Positions 1 to 9,300 of a stretch of 43,479 bases of DNA are shown one piece after another (position 1 is the stretch's first letter; every line of letters starts with the position of its first letter). The stretch lies in the NCBI GenBank assembly GCA_036258795.1, contig DATACZ010000134.1:1-43479 (forward strand), in the 5' to 3' direction. This stretch comes from DATACZ01 sp036258795 (GTDB lineage: Bacteria; Actinomycetota; CADDZG01; JAHWKV01). The notes under the pieces were generated by a model that was not told the DNA's origin, searched no databases, and worked only from the letters and a program-made list of their open reading frames with translations. Both the position numbers and the translations under genes were made by a program.

Positions 1-175
1 CAAATCAAATGGGCGAATCCGCAACTGCCCAGAGGCCGAGCATGCAGGTAAAGGGTCAAGTGAGTGAGGTCCGGCTGTGTTAGGCCGCAGGACTATACTT
101 GGCTCATGTTGGGCGGGTGGCCGGGAGCGGCGGAACAAGGCCCGGTCGAGTGGAGGGCGGGGGAGGACTGAGACC

Positions 176-976
176 TTGGCGAGCACCGGGGGCGTTCCAA
201 GTCCGGAACGGGGTTCGCCCGGCGCTCACAGAAGGGCGATAGTCCAACCGGACGCCCTTAGCGAAGGTGACGCCAGCCTTCCGCGCTCGTTTGCAGCCGC
301 ACTTATTGCAGGCTTCGTTGCCACTGCGGCGCTTACCACTGTCCTGATTCCGGCCTACTGGGTGGCGTTGTCGGTGGGGTCGCCGAGCCCCGTTGGCACC
401 ACATTTCTACGATGGTTGTGGGCCTTGGCCCATAATCCGCTGACCGATACCACCAAGACGGCCCTTCCCTTAGCGGTTGGTTTGCACTTCGTGATGGGAT
501 TTGTTTGGGCTCTGGCCTACGCTGCGGTGGCCGAGCCGAGGCTAACCGGTCCTGGATGGCGGCGGGGGATGATCTTTGCTTTAGTGCCGTGGATCCTCTC
601 GGTGGTCGTGTTCTTTCCTGCGGTAGGCGTAGGGTTTTTCGGTGCCGGCATTGGAGCCGGTCCACTTCCCGTTATTGGGAACCTGGTCCTTCACCTTGTT
701 TACGGGGCCGTACTGGGATGGATCTACTCACCCACCAGCGAGCGCTATCAAACCGAGAGCGGGCAGGCGCAAAGCAGCGCAGACCTGGACCTTGCGGCAG
801 CGGAGCAGCGCTGGATCGCCCTTGGCATCGTATTCGGAATCGCCTTCGGCGGATTAGCGGGGTGGGTGGGCAGCATTTTGCTGGCTGGTAATCCGGGCTT
901 GATGATCGTTCTCGGGGCCATCACCGGAAGCATGGTGGGAGCATTCATAGGGTCGTTCCGGGGCCTGTCGGCGTAG
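176..976 (+). CDS. Multi-pass integral membrane protein of unknown function
   Basis: I do not recognise the family with certainty. The product has about six hydrophobic segments: near residues 38-60, 88-110, 123-150, 157-180, then after a polar loop of about 35 residues rich in Gln, Ser and Glu, two Gly-rich helices at the C-terminus. The Gly-rich final pair resembles small hydrophobic pore or scaffold domains, but no catalytic motif is visible. The frame stays open back to a GTG at 77. I chose the TTG at 176 because GGAGG lies nine bases upstream, whereas the 77 start has no ribosome site and would add a low-complexity Arg/Gly-rich stretch. It converges on glpX with a 6-base gap, so the two transcripts meet tail to tail. 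Confidence is high that it is coding and low on role. Confidence 0.75.
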   Translation: MASTGGVPSPERGSPGAHRRAIVQPDALSEGDASLPRSFAAALIAGFVATAALTTVLIPAYWVALSVGSPSPVGTTFLRWLWALAHNPLTDTTKTALPLAVGLHFVMGFVWALAYAAVAEPRLTGPGWRRGMIFALVPWILSVVVFFPAVGVGFFGAGIGAGPLPVIGNLVLHLVYGAVLGWIYSPTSERYQTESGQAQSSADLDLAAAEQRWIALGIVFGIAFGGLAGWVGSILLAGNPGLMIVLGAITGSMVGAFIGSFRGLSA

Positions 977-982
977 TGCAAC

Positions 983-2005
983 TTACGACGACTCTGAGCT
1001 CCGAACCGGCGTACGAGGACTTCTAACGCTGTCCCAGCGGTGGTGCGCGGTGATGATTCGAACGGTTCCTGAGTGGGAGCGCATCACGATCGATTCGGTG
1101 GTTGCCCCTTCATGGCGGTAGCGCACCCCTCGCAGGAGATCCCCGTCGCTGATCCCCGTGGCCGCAAAAAAGGCGTCGCTTCTCACCAGATCCTCCGTGG
1201 TGAGGATCTGGTCCAGGTCATAGCCACCATCTAAAGCGGCCCGACGCTCCTCGTCGTTTCTGGGCTGGAGGCGGGCCTGCATCCCACCCTGAAGACATTT
1301 GATGGCGCAGGCCGTGATGACCCCCTCGGGGCTTCCTCCGATCCCGAGGAGCAGATCGATCCCCGTGCCCTCGTTCGCTGTGGCGATGGCCCCGGCCACA
1401 TCGCCGTCGGGAATCAACCTGATCCGAGCTCCCGCCTCACCAACCGCTCTGATGAGCTCAGCATGCCGATCTCGTTCGATGATCACCACGGTGAGATCCT
1501 CTACGGCCACCCCTTTGGCCTTCGCCACCCTCCTCAGGTTCTCGCCCACCGGAGCATCTATGTCGATTTCACTTGCCGCTTGAGGCCCGGTCACGATCTT
1601 ATCCATGTACATGCAGGGTCCCGGATCGAACATGGCCCCCCGATCCGCCGCCGCGATGACCGCCAGGGCGTTGGGTTGCCCCTTGCCGATTAGGGTGGTT
1701 CCATCGATAGGGTCAACGGCAACGTCAACCTTGGGAAGGTTCCCGTTCCCTACCCGCTCACCGTTGAAGAGCATGGGAGCTTCGTCCTTCTCGCCCTCAC
1801 CGATAACCACGATTCCGTCCATATCCACCGCCGACAGCATCAGACGCATGGCGTCAACGGCGGCTTGGTCGGCCGCCTCCTTGTCTCTGCGCCCCAGCCA
1901 GCGAGCACCCGCAATGGCGGCCTCCTCGGTAACCCGCACCAGCTCCATGCTTAGGTTGCGACCCGGGGCCGTGCCGGAAGGCGTGGTCTCTCTTGCGCCC
2001 GTCAT
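983..2005 (-). CDS. glpX: Class II fructose-1,6-bisphosphatase GlpX
   Basis: The cytosolic enzyme hydrolyses fructose 1,6-bisphosphate to fructose 6-phosphate and phosphate, the committed step of gluconeogenesis. The metal-binding motif DPIDGTT, the GEGEKDEAPML block and the PDGDVAGAI and GIGGSPEG motifs of the GlpX family are all present, and the length of about 340 residues is normal. Actinobacteria usually rely on GlpX rather than class I Fbp. The frame is open to 2116, but the extra 37 residues have no family counterpart, so I place the start at the ATG at 2005, just before the conserved core. A GATAAT sequence lies about ten bases upstream of that ATG and no clear ribosome site is present, so the message may have almost no leader. 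It is divergent from the DoxX gene. Confidence 0.95.
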   Translation of the reverse strand: MTGARETTPSGTAPGRNLSMELVRVTEEAAIAGARWLGRRDKEAADQAAVDAMRLMLSAVDMDGIVVIGEGEKDEAPMLFNGERVGNGNLPKVDVAVDPIDGTTLIGKGQPNALAVIAAADRGAMFDPGPCMYMDKIVTGPQAASEIDIDAPVGENLRRVAKAKGVAVEDLTVVIIERDRHAELIRAVGEAGARIRLIPDGDVAGAIATANEGTGIDLLLGIGGSPEGVITACAIKCLQGGMQARLQPRNDEERRAALDGGYDLDQILTTEDLVRSDAFFAATGISDGDLLRGVRYRHEGATTESIVMRSHSGTVRIITAHHRWDSVRSPRTPVRSSESS

Positions 2006-2154
2006 TCTGACCAGGATTATCCCCCGAACTGCCTTGAGTTCGCATGGGGGCGAGCTTCGGCGATAAGGACACACTTCTTGCCGATGACTAGGCATGGGCC
2101 CCAACGGGAAAAACAAGTGCAGAAGGTACTTTGTAGCTGCATGGGAGGGCTTAG

Positions 2155-2712
2155 GTGAGCGTAGGCATCTTAATTCTCAGGGTCGTCGTGGGACTGACCA
2201 TGGCAGCCCACGGAGCGCAGAAATTGTTTGGGTGGTTTGAAGGGCCAGGCTTTGCCGGGATGTCGGGAATGCTTGAGAAAATGGGCTTCAGGTCGGCCAA
2301 GCTGTTCGCGGCTCTGATTGTCGCAGCGGAGGTCGGTGGGGGATTGCTGCTGGCTGCTGGATTTCTTACCCCGCTCGGTGTGGCTGCTGTCGTAGGGGTG
2401 ATGATCGGCGCCATTGCAACCGTGCACTGGACGAACGGCTTCTTTAGCACCAAGGGCGGCTACGAGTTCAACCTCGTGCTCACCGCGGCCGCGATAGCAA
2501 TTGCATTTACCGGCCCTGGACTCTACTCAGTCGACGGACTGCTCGGGTGGACCCTTTTTGGTGCTCAGTGGGCCGTGCTCAGCCTGGTAGTTGGCGGACT
2601 TGCGGCGAGCGCAGTGCTGGCATCCAGGAATCGGCCCGCAAGCACCTTCCCCTCTAAGGAGGGGGAACTTCCACGGGGCGACGCTACGGAGCGAACTGAC
2701 GTCGCGGCCTGA
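2155..2712 (+). CDS. DoxX family membrane protein
   Basis: This is a four-helix DoxX-type inner-membrane protein. The family hallmark is the start 'LRVVVGLTMAAHGAQKLFGWF', with AAHGAQKLFGWF in helix 1 and GGLLLAAGFLTPLG in helix 2. Further helices lie near residues 95-118 and 125-148. DoxX proteins are linked to thiol and oxidative stress systems in other actinobacteria, but nothing here shows a partner oxidoreductase. The last 30 residues are polar. The GTG start at 2155 follows GGGAGGG at a good distance. The next gene on the same strand, a CDGSH protein, begins about 40 bases after the stop, so the two may be co-transcribed. Confidence 0.85.
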   Translation: MSVGILILRVVVGLTMAAHGAQKLFGWFEGPGFAGMSGMLEKMGFRSAKLFAALIVAAEVGGGLLLAAGFLTPLGVAAVVGVMIGAIATVHWTNGFFSTKGGYEFNLVLTAAAIAIAFTGPGLYSVDGLLGWTLFGAQWAVLSLVVGGLAASAVLASRNRPASTFPSKEGELPRGDATERTDVAA

Positions 2713-2752
2713 TCCCCGGCGCGAATGGAGCCACCCCAGGCCGGAGATTGAG

Positions 2753-3052
2753 TTGAATGAGGTGACCGATGAAGCTTTGGGTGCTGACGGCCACTTCGAG
2801 AGGGACCCTGACGGCCACGTGTGCCCTCCGGCGTGCCAGGTAACCCCCTATACAGATGGCCCTTACCTGCTCAGGGGAAATTTCCGGATCACCGATGAAA
2901 AGGGCAACGAGATCGCCTTCAGGAGGAAGACCGTGGCGTTGTGCCGCTGCGGGCGCTCACAGATCAAGCCTTGGTGTGACGGGACCCACAAGCTGGTCCG
3001 GTTTCAGGCGCCCAGTGCCCCTAAGAAAGCGGCACCGGGAAGTGGTCGATAG
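2753..3052 (+). CDS. CDGSH iron-sulfur domain protein
   Basis: This is a small (99-residue) soluble protein with one CDGSH domain. The 2Fe-2S ligands are visible as C64-x-C66, then C75 and H79 in the CRCGRSQIKPWCDGTH motif. Such domains bind a redox-active, acid-labile 2Fe-2S cluster through three Cys and one His. An extra Cys pair (CPPAC, residues 24-28) lies upstream and could be a second metal or disulfide site. The TTG at 2753 follows GGAG; the GTG at 2762 is an alternative. Its 3' end overlaps the 3' end of the convergent diiron-type gene by 32 bases. My recollection is that these two families are often neighbours in actinobacteria, which would suggest a shared redox function. Confidence 0.85.
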   Translation: MNEVTDEALGADGHFERDPDGHVCPPACQVTPYTDGPYLLRGNFRITDEKGNEIAFRRKTVALCRCGRSQIKPWCDGTHKLVRFQAPSAPKKAAPGSGR

Positions 3053-3998
3053 GCCGTAACGGGCGTCTTAGCGAGGAGGCCCCGGAGGCCCAGCGGTCCA
3101 GCATAAACTGGGCCCACAGAGAGTCGAGCTCCACATAGGCCGAGGCTCCAAAAACTACGTCGGGGTATAGGGCCGGTTCCTGCGCCACCAGGCTTCCGGC
3201 CAGGTCGTGTGCCGCCACCACCTCATGTACTGAATCAGCCTCGACGTGCTCATCGAAGAAAGCCGTAGCGCTTGGTCCGAAGCCCAGCCTCCGAAGCGCG
3301 TTGCCGTACCTTCGGTTAGGCAGTGCTGAGATCATTTCGAAGGCCGCCAGGTGGCCAATCAACCCGCCCCTCCATCGCCGATGCAGTCCAAATAGCGACA
3401 TGAGGTTTACCGTGGAGAGCGTTACCCCGGGAATGAGATCAAGGTAGGCACCGTATCGAGGGTCGAGCCCCACCGCATTCATCGTGTTTGCGAACAGGGT
3501 GGCGTGAACGAGGTCAGCATTCCCTCCGCCGTACTCGTCCGCCTGGATCTCAACCAAAGCAGCCTTTGCCCGGCCGGCAAGTCGAGGGATTGCCCAGGAG
3601 TGGGGATCGGCCTCCTTCAAGTGATAGGCGGAACGGTGGACGATGAACTCGAGGAGTTGATCAATGGTTGCCTGGCGCTCCAGGTATCTCGATGCAGAGG
3701 GTCCAGAATCGCGAGAGGCGATCTCCTTAAGGGCCGATTCGATGGGCAATGCAGGTAGGAGGTCCGGCTGCGCCACCTGCCGGGAAAGGGCGGCCTCGAA
3801 GAGGCTCTCCAGACGTCGCCGAAACTCTAGAAGCGAAGGCTCCCACTCCCAGGCTGCCTCCACACCGTCAAAGCCTCGGTAGTGGAGTTCGTAGCAGATG
3901 TATAAGGTGAGGCAAAAGTCCTCACCGACCAGCGGGTCATCCTCGGGAAGACGGATGGGGCCCAACGCTCCCGCTTTGCCCCTGAGCCTGGTGATCAA
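3021..3998 (-). CDS. Iron-containing redox enzyme, heme-oxygenase-like diiron fold
   Basis: This is an all-helical protein of 325 residues with the pattern of the heme-oxygenase-like diiron oxidase and oxygenase (HDO) superfamily, often annotated as 'iron-containing redox enzyme family'. Candidate metal ligands are E150 and the ADEYGGG segment (153-159), H165 in VHATLFANTMN, then E221 in HLAAFEM and the cluster FFDEHVEADSVHE (248-259). I infer a diiron or mono-iron oxidative enzyme acting on a small substrate; the substrate is not deducible. The TTG start at 3998 is the longest option and has only a weak ribosome site, so the true start may lie a little downstream. The C-terminal codons overlap the CDGSH gene on the other strand. 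Confidence 0.8.
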   Translation of the reverse strand: MITRLRGKAGALGPIRLPEDDPLVGEDFCLTLYICYELHYRGFDGVEAAWEWEPSLLEFRRRLESLFEAALSRQVAQPDLLPALPIESALKEIASRDSGPSASRYLERQATIDQLLEFIVHRSAYHLKEADPHSWAIPRLAGRAKAALVEIQADEYGGGNADLVHATLFANTMNAVGLDPRYGAYLDLIPGVTLSTVNLMSLFGLHRRWRGGLIGHLAAFEMISALPNRRYGNALRRLGFGPSATAFFDEHVEADSVHEVVAAHDLAGSLVAQEPALYPDVVFGASAYVELDSLWAQFMLDRWASGASSLRRPLRPIDHFPVPLS

Positions 3999-4086
3999 GG
4001 AGTCACTTGTGTCCCCCCGAGGCGAGGGAAGGGTTGGTTCCAGGGTTTCAGCTTCTCCTTGATCGATAAATGGGGGGAAGATCCAA

Positions 4087-4281
4087 ATGGGTGCTCAAGC
4101 CGTCATTGAACCTCCGGCCGCTGTGCCGAACGTCCAACGGATAAAGAACTACGCGCACGTACCCGACGTCACGCTGAAGTCCCCGAAAGGGTTACTCCAG
4201 CGGCGAGTCGCCAGGGGGGAGATCCCGAAGGGGGACCTCGCCGGTTTGCTCAATCGGCAGGGGCTTGACTTTTTCAGGTAA
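4087..4281 (+). CDS. Possible small protein, 64 residues, unknown
   Basis: I do not recognise this protein. The ATG at 4087 is preceded by GGGGGAAG at six bases, a good ribosome site, and third-position GC is about 75 percent, similar to its neighbours. The product is basic and soluble, with no membrane segment and no Cys or His motif. It overlaps another weak candidate on the opposite strand (4192-4368), so at most one of the two is likely to be real. It lies in the 440-base gap between the start of the diiron gene and the PHP gene. Confidence 0.35.
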   Translation: MGAQAVIEPPAAVPNVQRIKNYAHVPDVTLKSPKGLLQRRVARGEIPKGDLAGLLNRQGLDFFR

Positions 4282-4368
4282 GAGGTATCGTTCGGCCCAA
4301 ACAGTAAAGCCCAGAGCCAGAGCGCCGAGCGCCGGCATGATGCTTATAGACAACATTTCTGGGGCCAT
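4192..4368 (-). CDS. Possible small single-helix membrane protein
   Basis: The product would be 58 residues, with one predicted transmembrane helix near residues 5-24 (Leu, Ala, Gly and Ile rich) ending in WAERYLLP, followed by an acidic Pro-rich tail. That layout looks like a real membrane peptide. However, the ribosome site is weak (AGGGA about 14 bases upstream), third-position GC is only about 64 percent, and it clashes with the plus-strand candidate at 4087-4281. The frame stays open upstream to 4545, but that extension is Arg-rich and lies antisense to the start of the PHP gene. Confidence 0.25.
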   Translation of the reverse strand: MAPEMLSISIMPALGALALGFTVWAERYLLPEKVKPLPIEQTGEVPLRDLPPGDSPLE

Positions 4369-4439
4369 AGTGCTGGCATTTTTCCCTATCGAACGGGTAC
4401 GTAAACCTTGGGCCCGGCGGGGCCAGGAGCCGTGGGGAG

Positions 4440-5516
4440 GTGACCGGAGCCTTGACCTTGACCAACTCCCAGCTTGGCGTGCTGTTGGCTGAGGCCGCTT
4501 CCCGAGCGGAAGGGCAACTCGCCCGAGCCCTCCGCCGAGCGTCACGAAAGTCGATTACCTGGCCGGAGGAGGCGCACATCCTCCACTTCGAGGGCCGGTC
4601 TCTCACGGAGCTGGACGGGATAGGCCCGCGCCTTGCCCGGATGGTCGAAGGACTGCTCAACCATCCACCTCCCGAGGTCAACCCGGTAAATCGCCACCCA
4701 TTCCTGACCTATTCCCAGGTTGCCGAAACGCTGTCTGCCAATCCGGATTGGCTATCCATGCTGCGGGGAGACCTGCAGATGCACTCAACCTACAGCGACG
4801 GCTACGCCAGCTTGGAGGAGCTGGCCGAGGCCGCTTCTGAGAGGGGATACGAGTACATAGCCATCACGGATCACTCCAAGGCTCTCAAGATTGCGAACGG
4901 GATGGACGAGGAGCGGCTAATGCAGCAGATGGGCCATATCGACCGCATAAACGAGAATCTGGCGAAGGGGGGTCGGAGGCTGAGGTTGCTAAGGTCCATC
5001 GAGATGAACCTCGATCCTGAAGGCCGCGGAGACATGGAGCCGGAGGTGATCGGCTCCCTTGACCTGGTGCTGGGATCGTTCCACTCCAAACTTCGAGTGA
5101 AGACCGATCAGACCGAGCGCCTGCTGGCGGGGATAGGCAACCCTCAAGTCCACATCCTCGGGCACCCCCAAGGACGTATGTTTAACTCTAGGCCCGGTCT
5201 GGTGGCGGATTGGGACCGGGTCTTCGCTACCGCGGCCCTGCTGGATAAGGCGGTAGAGATCGATGCCTTTCCCGACCGGCAGGACCTGGACGTTGTTTTG
5301 CTCGAGCGGGCGGCCGATCACTCGGTTCGCATCTCCATCGGAAGTGACTCACATCACCCCAGCCAGCTTTGGTACATCGAGTTTGGGCTTGCTGCCGCTA
5401 TTAGAGCTGGGGTGTCGCCCGCACGGATCCTGAACTTCATGAGCCGTGAAGAGTTGCTTTCTTGGTCTGCGGAGCTGAAGGCTAGAGCGAGGGCACCGGT
5501 GGAGCCGGCGCTGTGA
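4440..5516 (+). CDS. PHP domain phosphoesterase with helix-hairpin-helix
   Basis: This is a 358-residue protein resembling the C-terminal PHP half of bacterial DNA polymerase X, without the polymerase palm. A helix-hairpin-helix lies near residues 53-72 (LTELDGIGPRLARMV). The PHP domain follows, with metal-binding motifs DLQMHSTYSDG (111-121), ITDHS (142-146), GSFHS, HILGHPQGR and GSDSHH. These predict a trinuclear metal centre and phosphoesterase or 3'-5' exonuclease activity on DNA or a phosphate ester. The GTG at 4440 sits directly after GGGGAG, which is too close to be ideal; TTG codons a few residues downstream are alternatives. Its stop overlaps the start of udgX by four bases (GTGA), so the two are translationally coupled, which supports a DNA-repair role. 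Confidence 0.85.
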   Translation: MTGALTLTNSQLGVLLAEAASRAEGQLARALRRASRKSITWPEEAHILHFEGRSLTELDGIGPRLARMVEGLLNHPPPEVNPVNRHPFLTYSQVAETLSANPDWLSMLRGDLQMHSTYSDGYASLEELAEAASERGYEYIAITDHSKALKIANGMDEERLMQQMGHIDRINENLAKGGRRLRLLRSIEMNLDPEGRGDMEPEVIGSLDLVLGSFHSKLRVKTDQTERLLAGIGNPQVHILGHPQGRMFNSRPGLVADWDRVFATAALLDKAVEIDAFPDRQDLDVVLLERAADHSVRISIGSDSHHPSQLWYIEFGLAAAIRAGVSPARILNFMSREELLSWSAELKARARAPVEPAL

Positions 5517-6151
5517 GCCATAGAGAAGCGGGGGAGCGGACCCCGGAGGTCCTCATCCCTCCCGACCCTACTGTGCAAGCGCTCCAGGAAGCGGCCCGGT
5601 CATGCCAGGGGTGCGGCCTGTGGCGCGACGCCACCCAAACCGTGTTCGGGGAGGGGACGCAGCGGGCCTCGGTGATGCTCGTAGGAGAGCAACCCGGGGA
5701 TCGGGAGGATATTGAAGGCCGTCCATTCGTTGGGCCGGCTGGCAAGCTGCTGGACCGGGCGCTGGAAGAGGCGGGAATCGACCGCAAGAAGGTGTATGTC
5801 ACAAATGTCGTCAAGCACTTCAAGTGGACTCCAAAAGGTAAGAGGAGGCTCCACAAGCGTCCCAATGCGGAGGAGATCTCGGCATGCATGCCGTGGCTCG
5901 AGGCCGAAATTGCCGTGGTGCAGCCCAAGATCCTGGTGTGTCTGGGCGCAACTGCGGCACAAGCCTTGCTAGGGAAATCGTTCCGCGTGAGCCAGCAGCA
6001 CGGAGAGCTGATGGAGGGCCCCGGTTACAAGATCATGGCCACCATGCACCCATCATCGATACTGCGGCTCCAGGACGAACAGGACCGGGAGCTGCAAACC
6101 CGTGATCTAGTTGACGACCTGACGGCGGCTGCGAACGTACTGAACCACTAA
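5513..6151 (+). CDS. udgX: UdgX-type uracil-DNA glycosylase/crosslinking protein
   Basis: This is a uracil-DNA glycosylase superfamily protein of 212 residues with an Fe-S cluster: C31-x-x-C34 near the N-terminus and C125 and C143 later. Motif 1 is GEQPGDREDIEG (58-69), motif 2 is HPSS (179-182). The loop KRRLHK at 110-115 matches the R-loop that defines UdgX (KRRIH in the characterised mycobacterial protein), in which the His, here H114, forms a covalent bond with the abasic site after uracil removal. The product is therefore predicted to excise uracil and stay attached to the DNA rather than turn over. The GTG start overlaps the PHP gene stop. Confidence 0.88.
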   Translation: MSHREAGERTPEVLIPPDPTVQALQEAARSCQGCGLWRDATQTVFGEGTQRASVMLVGEQPGDREDIEGRPFVGPAGKLLDRALEEAGIDRKKVYVTNVVKHFKWTPKGKRRLHKRPNAEEISACMPWLEAEIAVVQPKILVCLGATAAQALLGKSFRVSQQHGELMEGPGYKIMATMHPSSILRLQDEQDRELQTRDLVDDLTAAANVLNH

Positions 6152-6353
6152 CAAGATCGGTAATGACGCTGCGCCCATTGAGGCAGGCACAGTGATGGCC
6201 TCAACTGCCGGCGCATTAGTACCGCCACATCTGGATCTTGCGGCCGCGGCGGTGAAGGCCGGGTAAGGTAGTGAGGCTCGAAAGTGCGAGGATGCTTTGT
6301 GACGCAAGTGCGGAACCAGTGCACGTTTCCCTAAACGTAAGGGCCCAACAAAA

Positions 6354-9300
6354 ATGTGCGGAATAGTAGCGGTGCTGCGGGGCCCCGTCCGGCCTCAAGC
6401 TCCCAATCTAGATGAGGTGCTCGCCGAACTGGGCGAGGCAAGAGCTCGGCTGGACGATCAAGGGCTTCAAGCAGCCGAGCGCCTGACCAGGGCAGCCGAT
6501 CATCTGGACAGGGTGGACCGAAGCCTGAATACCAGCTCGGCGGTTATGCAAATGCTTCTTCAGCCTTCGTTTATGGACCGCCTCGAGCGGGAGGTATCGG
6601 ACCTCGAGGCCAGGGTGCTTTACCTGGAGGAAGAGCTCTTCCAGAGTGGTGGCACGATCGGGGCCGACCTTGAGCGCACGAACTCCGCGCTAATCGACGT
6701 TAAAGACGGCCTCTGGGCCATCCGGCGCGACCGCCTGCGCGCCGCCCGCCAGGTGCGATCGCTCTTGCAGGGGGATCCCCGGGACTCCACGGTCGAGGCG
6801 CTCTGTTCCATTCAGACTGCTCTGAACGGCTTGGACCGTTTGGAGGTTCGGGGACGTGACTCAGCGGGGCTCACGGTCATGGTCTGGGATCACGGGCTGG
6901 ATCCGGCTATGCCGGAGCTGAAGGCATTGATCTCCGGCCGGATGGCGGATCCGCTTTTCAGGTCATGCACGGTGCGACTCTCGGCAGGAGTCCTGAGCTT
7001 CGTGTACAAGGCGGCCGCAGAGATCGGCGAGCTGGGAGACAACGTTGCTGCTCTCACCCGTGCTATTACAACCGATGACCTGCTGATGAAGGCCCTGGCC
7101 GCGGAGAACGCGAAGGCCACAGTTCTGGGTCATACCCGCTGGGCAAGCGTGGGCACCATATCGGAGCCCAACGCACATCCGCTCGACGGCCTCGAGGTCG
7201 GTGCCTGGGGCGAGCTGCCCCACGTGGTCGGGGTTTTGAACGGTGACATCGACAACTATCCGGAGCTTGTAGTCAGAGAGGAGCTCGGTATCCCGGCCTC
7301 GATAACCACTGATGCCAAGGTGATCCCCATCCTTATCGCTCGGGGTCTTAGGGATGGATACTCGACGGAGGAGGCCTTCGCCAGGGCCGTTCAACGGTTG
7401 GAGGGCTCGATGGCCATCGCAGCCATTGCGGCCGGCGAGCCGGATCGACTTCTGCTGGCGGTGCAGGGAAGCGGACAGGGCCTGTATGTCGGTCTGGCCC
7501 AGGACGCGTTCGTCGTGGCGAGCGAGCCCTACGGAGTCATCGAGAGAACGAAGACGTACCTCCGGATCAATGGGGATTCAAGCGCCGGGCGGTTGGTGTT
7601 GCTCGATGGGTCGAAAGCCGGGCGTCTGGAGGGCGTCGACCGCAGAAGGTTTGGGCTGGAGCAGCTCCCAGTGGGAGTCGGAGACCTTCAAGAGGCGGAG
7701 ATCACCACCAGGGATATCGACCGGAGGGATTTCCCTCACTTCCTGCTCAAGGAGATAACGGAAGCGCCCGAGTCCTTTCAGAAGACCCTGCGCGGCCGGG
7801 TGGTGGAGCGGGATGGACGCCCGGCGGTCGTGCTCGACAAGCGTGCCCTGCCTGAGGAGATCAAGCTGCGCATGAGGGAAGGTTCGGTACGCCGGATCGT
7901 GGTGGTTGGACAGGGAACTGCGGCCGTTGCCGGGCAAGCTGTGGCCGCTTGGCTGTCGGATGCCCTCAGGCCAAAGTCAGTGGTGGTGTACGCCCTTCCC
8001 GCCACGGAGCTGTCCGGATTCTGGCTTCAGGATGAGATGTCCGACACCATGGTGGTGGCCATTAGCCAGTCAGGGACCACGACCGACACCAATCGCACGG
8101 TGGACCTGGCAAGGGCCAGAGGCGCCGCGGTCCTGGCTATCCTCAACCGCCGCAATACGGAGTTGGGCGAGAAAGCGCACGGGGTGGTGTTCACCTCGGA
8201 TGGGCGCGACGTTGAGATGAGCGTCGCGTCCACCAAAGCCTTCTACTCCCAAATCGCGGCCGGGTTTCTGCTCAGCATCGCGCTGGCCGAGGCGGCCGGA
8301 TGCCTGGAGCTCTCCCGATCCACCGAACAGCTGAAGGCATTGCTGGAGCTGCCCGCAGCCATGAGGAAGGTCCTTGATCAAAGGGAGCTGATCGCTGGGA
8401 TCGCAGCGCAGCACGCTCCCCGTCGCCGCCATTGGGCGGTGGTTGGAAGCGGTCCCAACCAAATAGCTGCGGAGGAGGTTCGCATAAAGCTCTCCGAGCT
8501 GTGCTACAAGTCGGTGGCCAGTGACGCCACCGAGAACAAGAAGCACATCGACCTTTCCTCCGAGCCGCTGATCCTTGTATGTGCTGCCGGCCTCTCTGGG
8601 CCCAACGCTGAAGACTCCGCCAAAGAGGTATCTATCTATCGTGCGCACAAGGCTGCGCCTGTGGTGGTCGCCACTTCGAACCAAGTAGCCTTTGCAGACT
8701 GCGACATAATTCCGGTTCCCGCCGTTCATCCCGACCTAGCGTTCATCCTCTCTGCGATGGCCGGACACCTATTCGGATACGAGGCGGCGCTGGCAATCGA
8801 TGCCCAGGCCCACCCCTTGAGACTGGTGAGGGCGGCGATTCAAGAGCTTGCTGCTGAAGGCCACACGTCCGAGGCGGTGCTGGCCCGCCTGGGCTCCCGC
8901 ATCGAGCCTGCCGTCAGAGCGTTCCTCGATGCCGTCGCCGATGGGGCCTGCGACGGCGTAGCAAAGGTGGGCGACGTTTTGCGGCTCTCCGTTCTTCTGC
9001 GGTGCGCCGTTCGTGACTTCCCCTTCGAGGTGTACGAGCTCGAGCGTGGTCTTGGTGCCGGGCCCGGAACGTTTCTGGACGATCTGCTGGCCGGGCTGAC
9101 CGTGGTGATCGACGATCTGACCCGTCCTATCGATGCGGTCAAGCACCAGGCCAAGACCGTCACGGTGGGTATCTCCCGCTCCGAGGACGAGCTTTTCCAG
9201 GTTTCGCTTGTCAAGGAGGTTCTCAGGCTCGGACTTACAACCGAGGACCTCGGTTATCGCGCGGTACGGAATCTGGCGGCTCTTGATCCGGCCATTGTCG

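Noticed and set aside
6200..6270. Small frame beginning at an ATG near 6193 before the GlmS-like gene
   Set aside because: It has only 23 codons, with no ribosome site and no distinctive composition.
8070..8729. Minus-strand frame of 219 codons inside the GlmS-like gene
   Set aside because: The plus strand carries SIS motifs at this place; the antisense frame has no recognisable domain.
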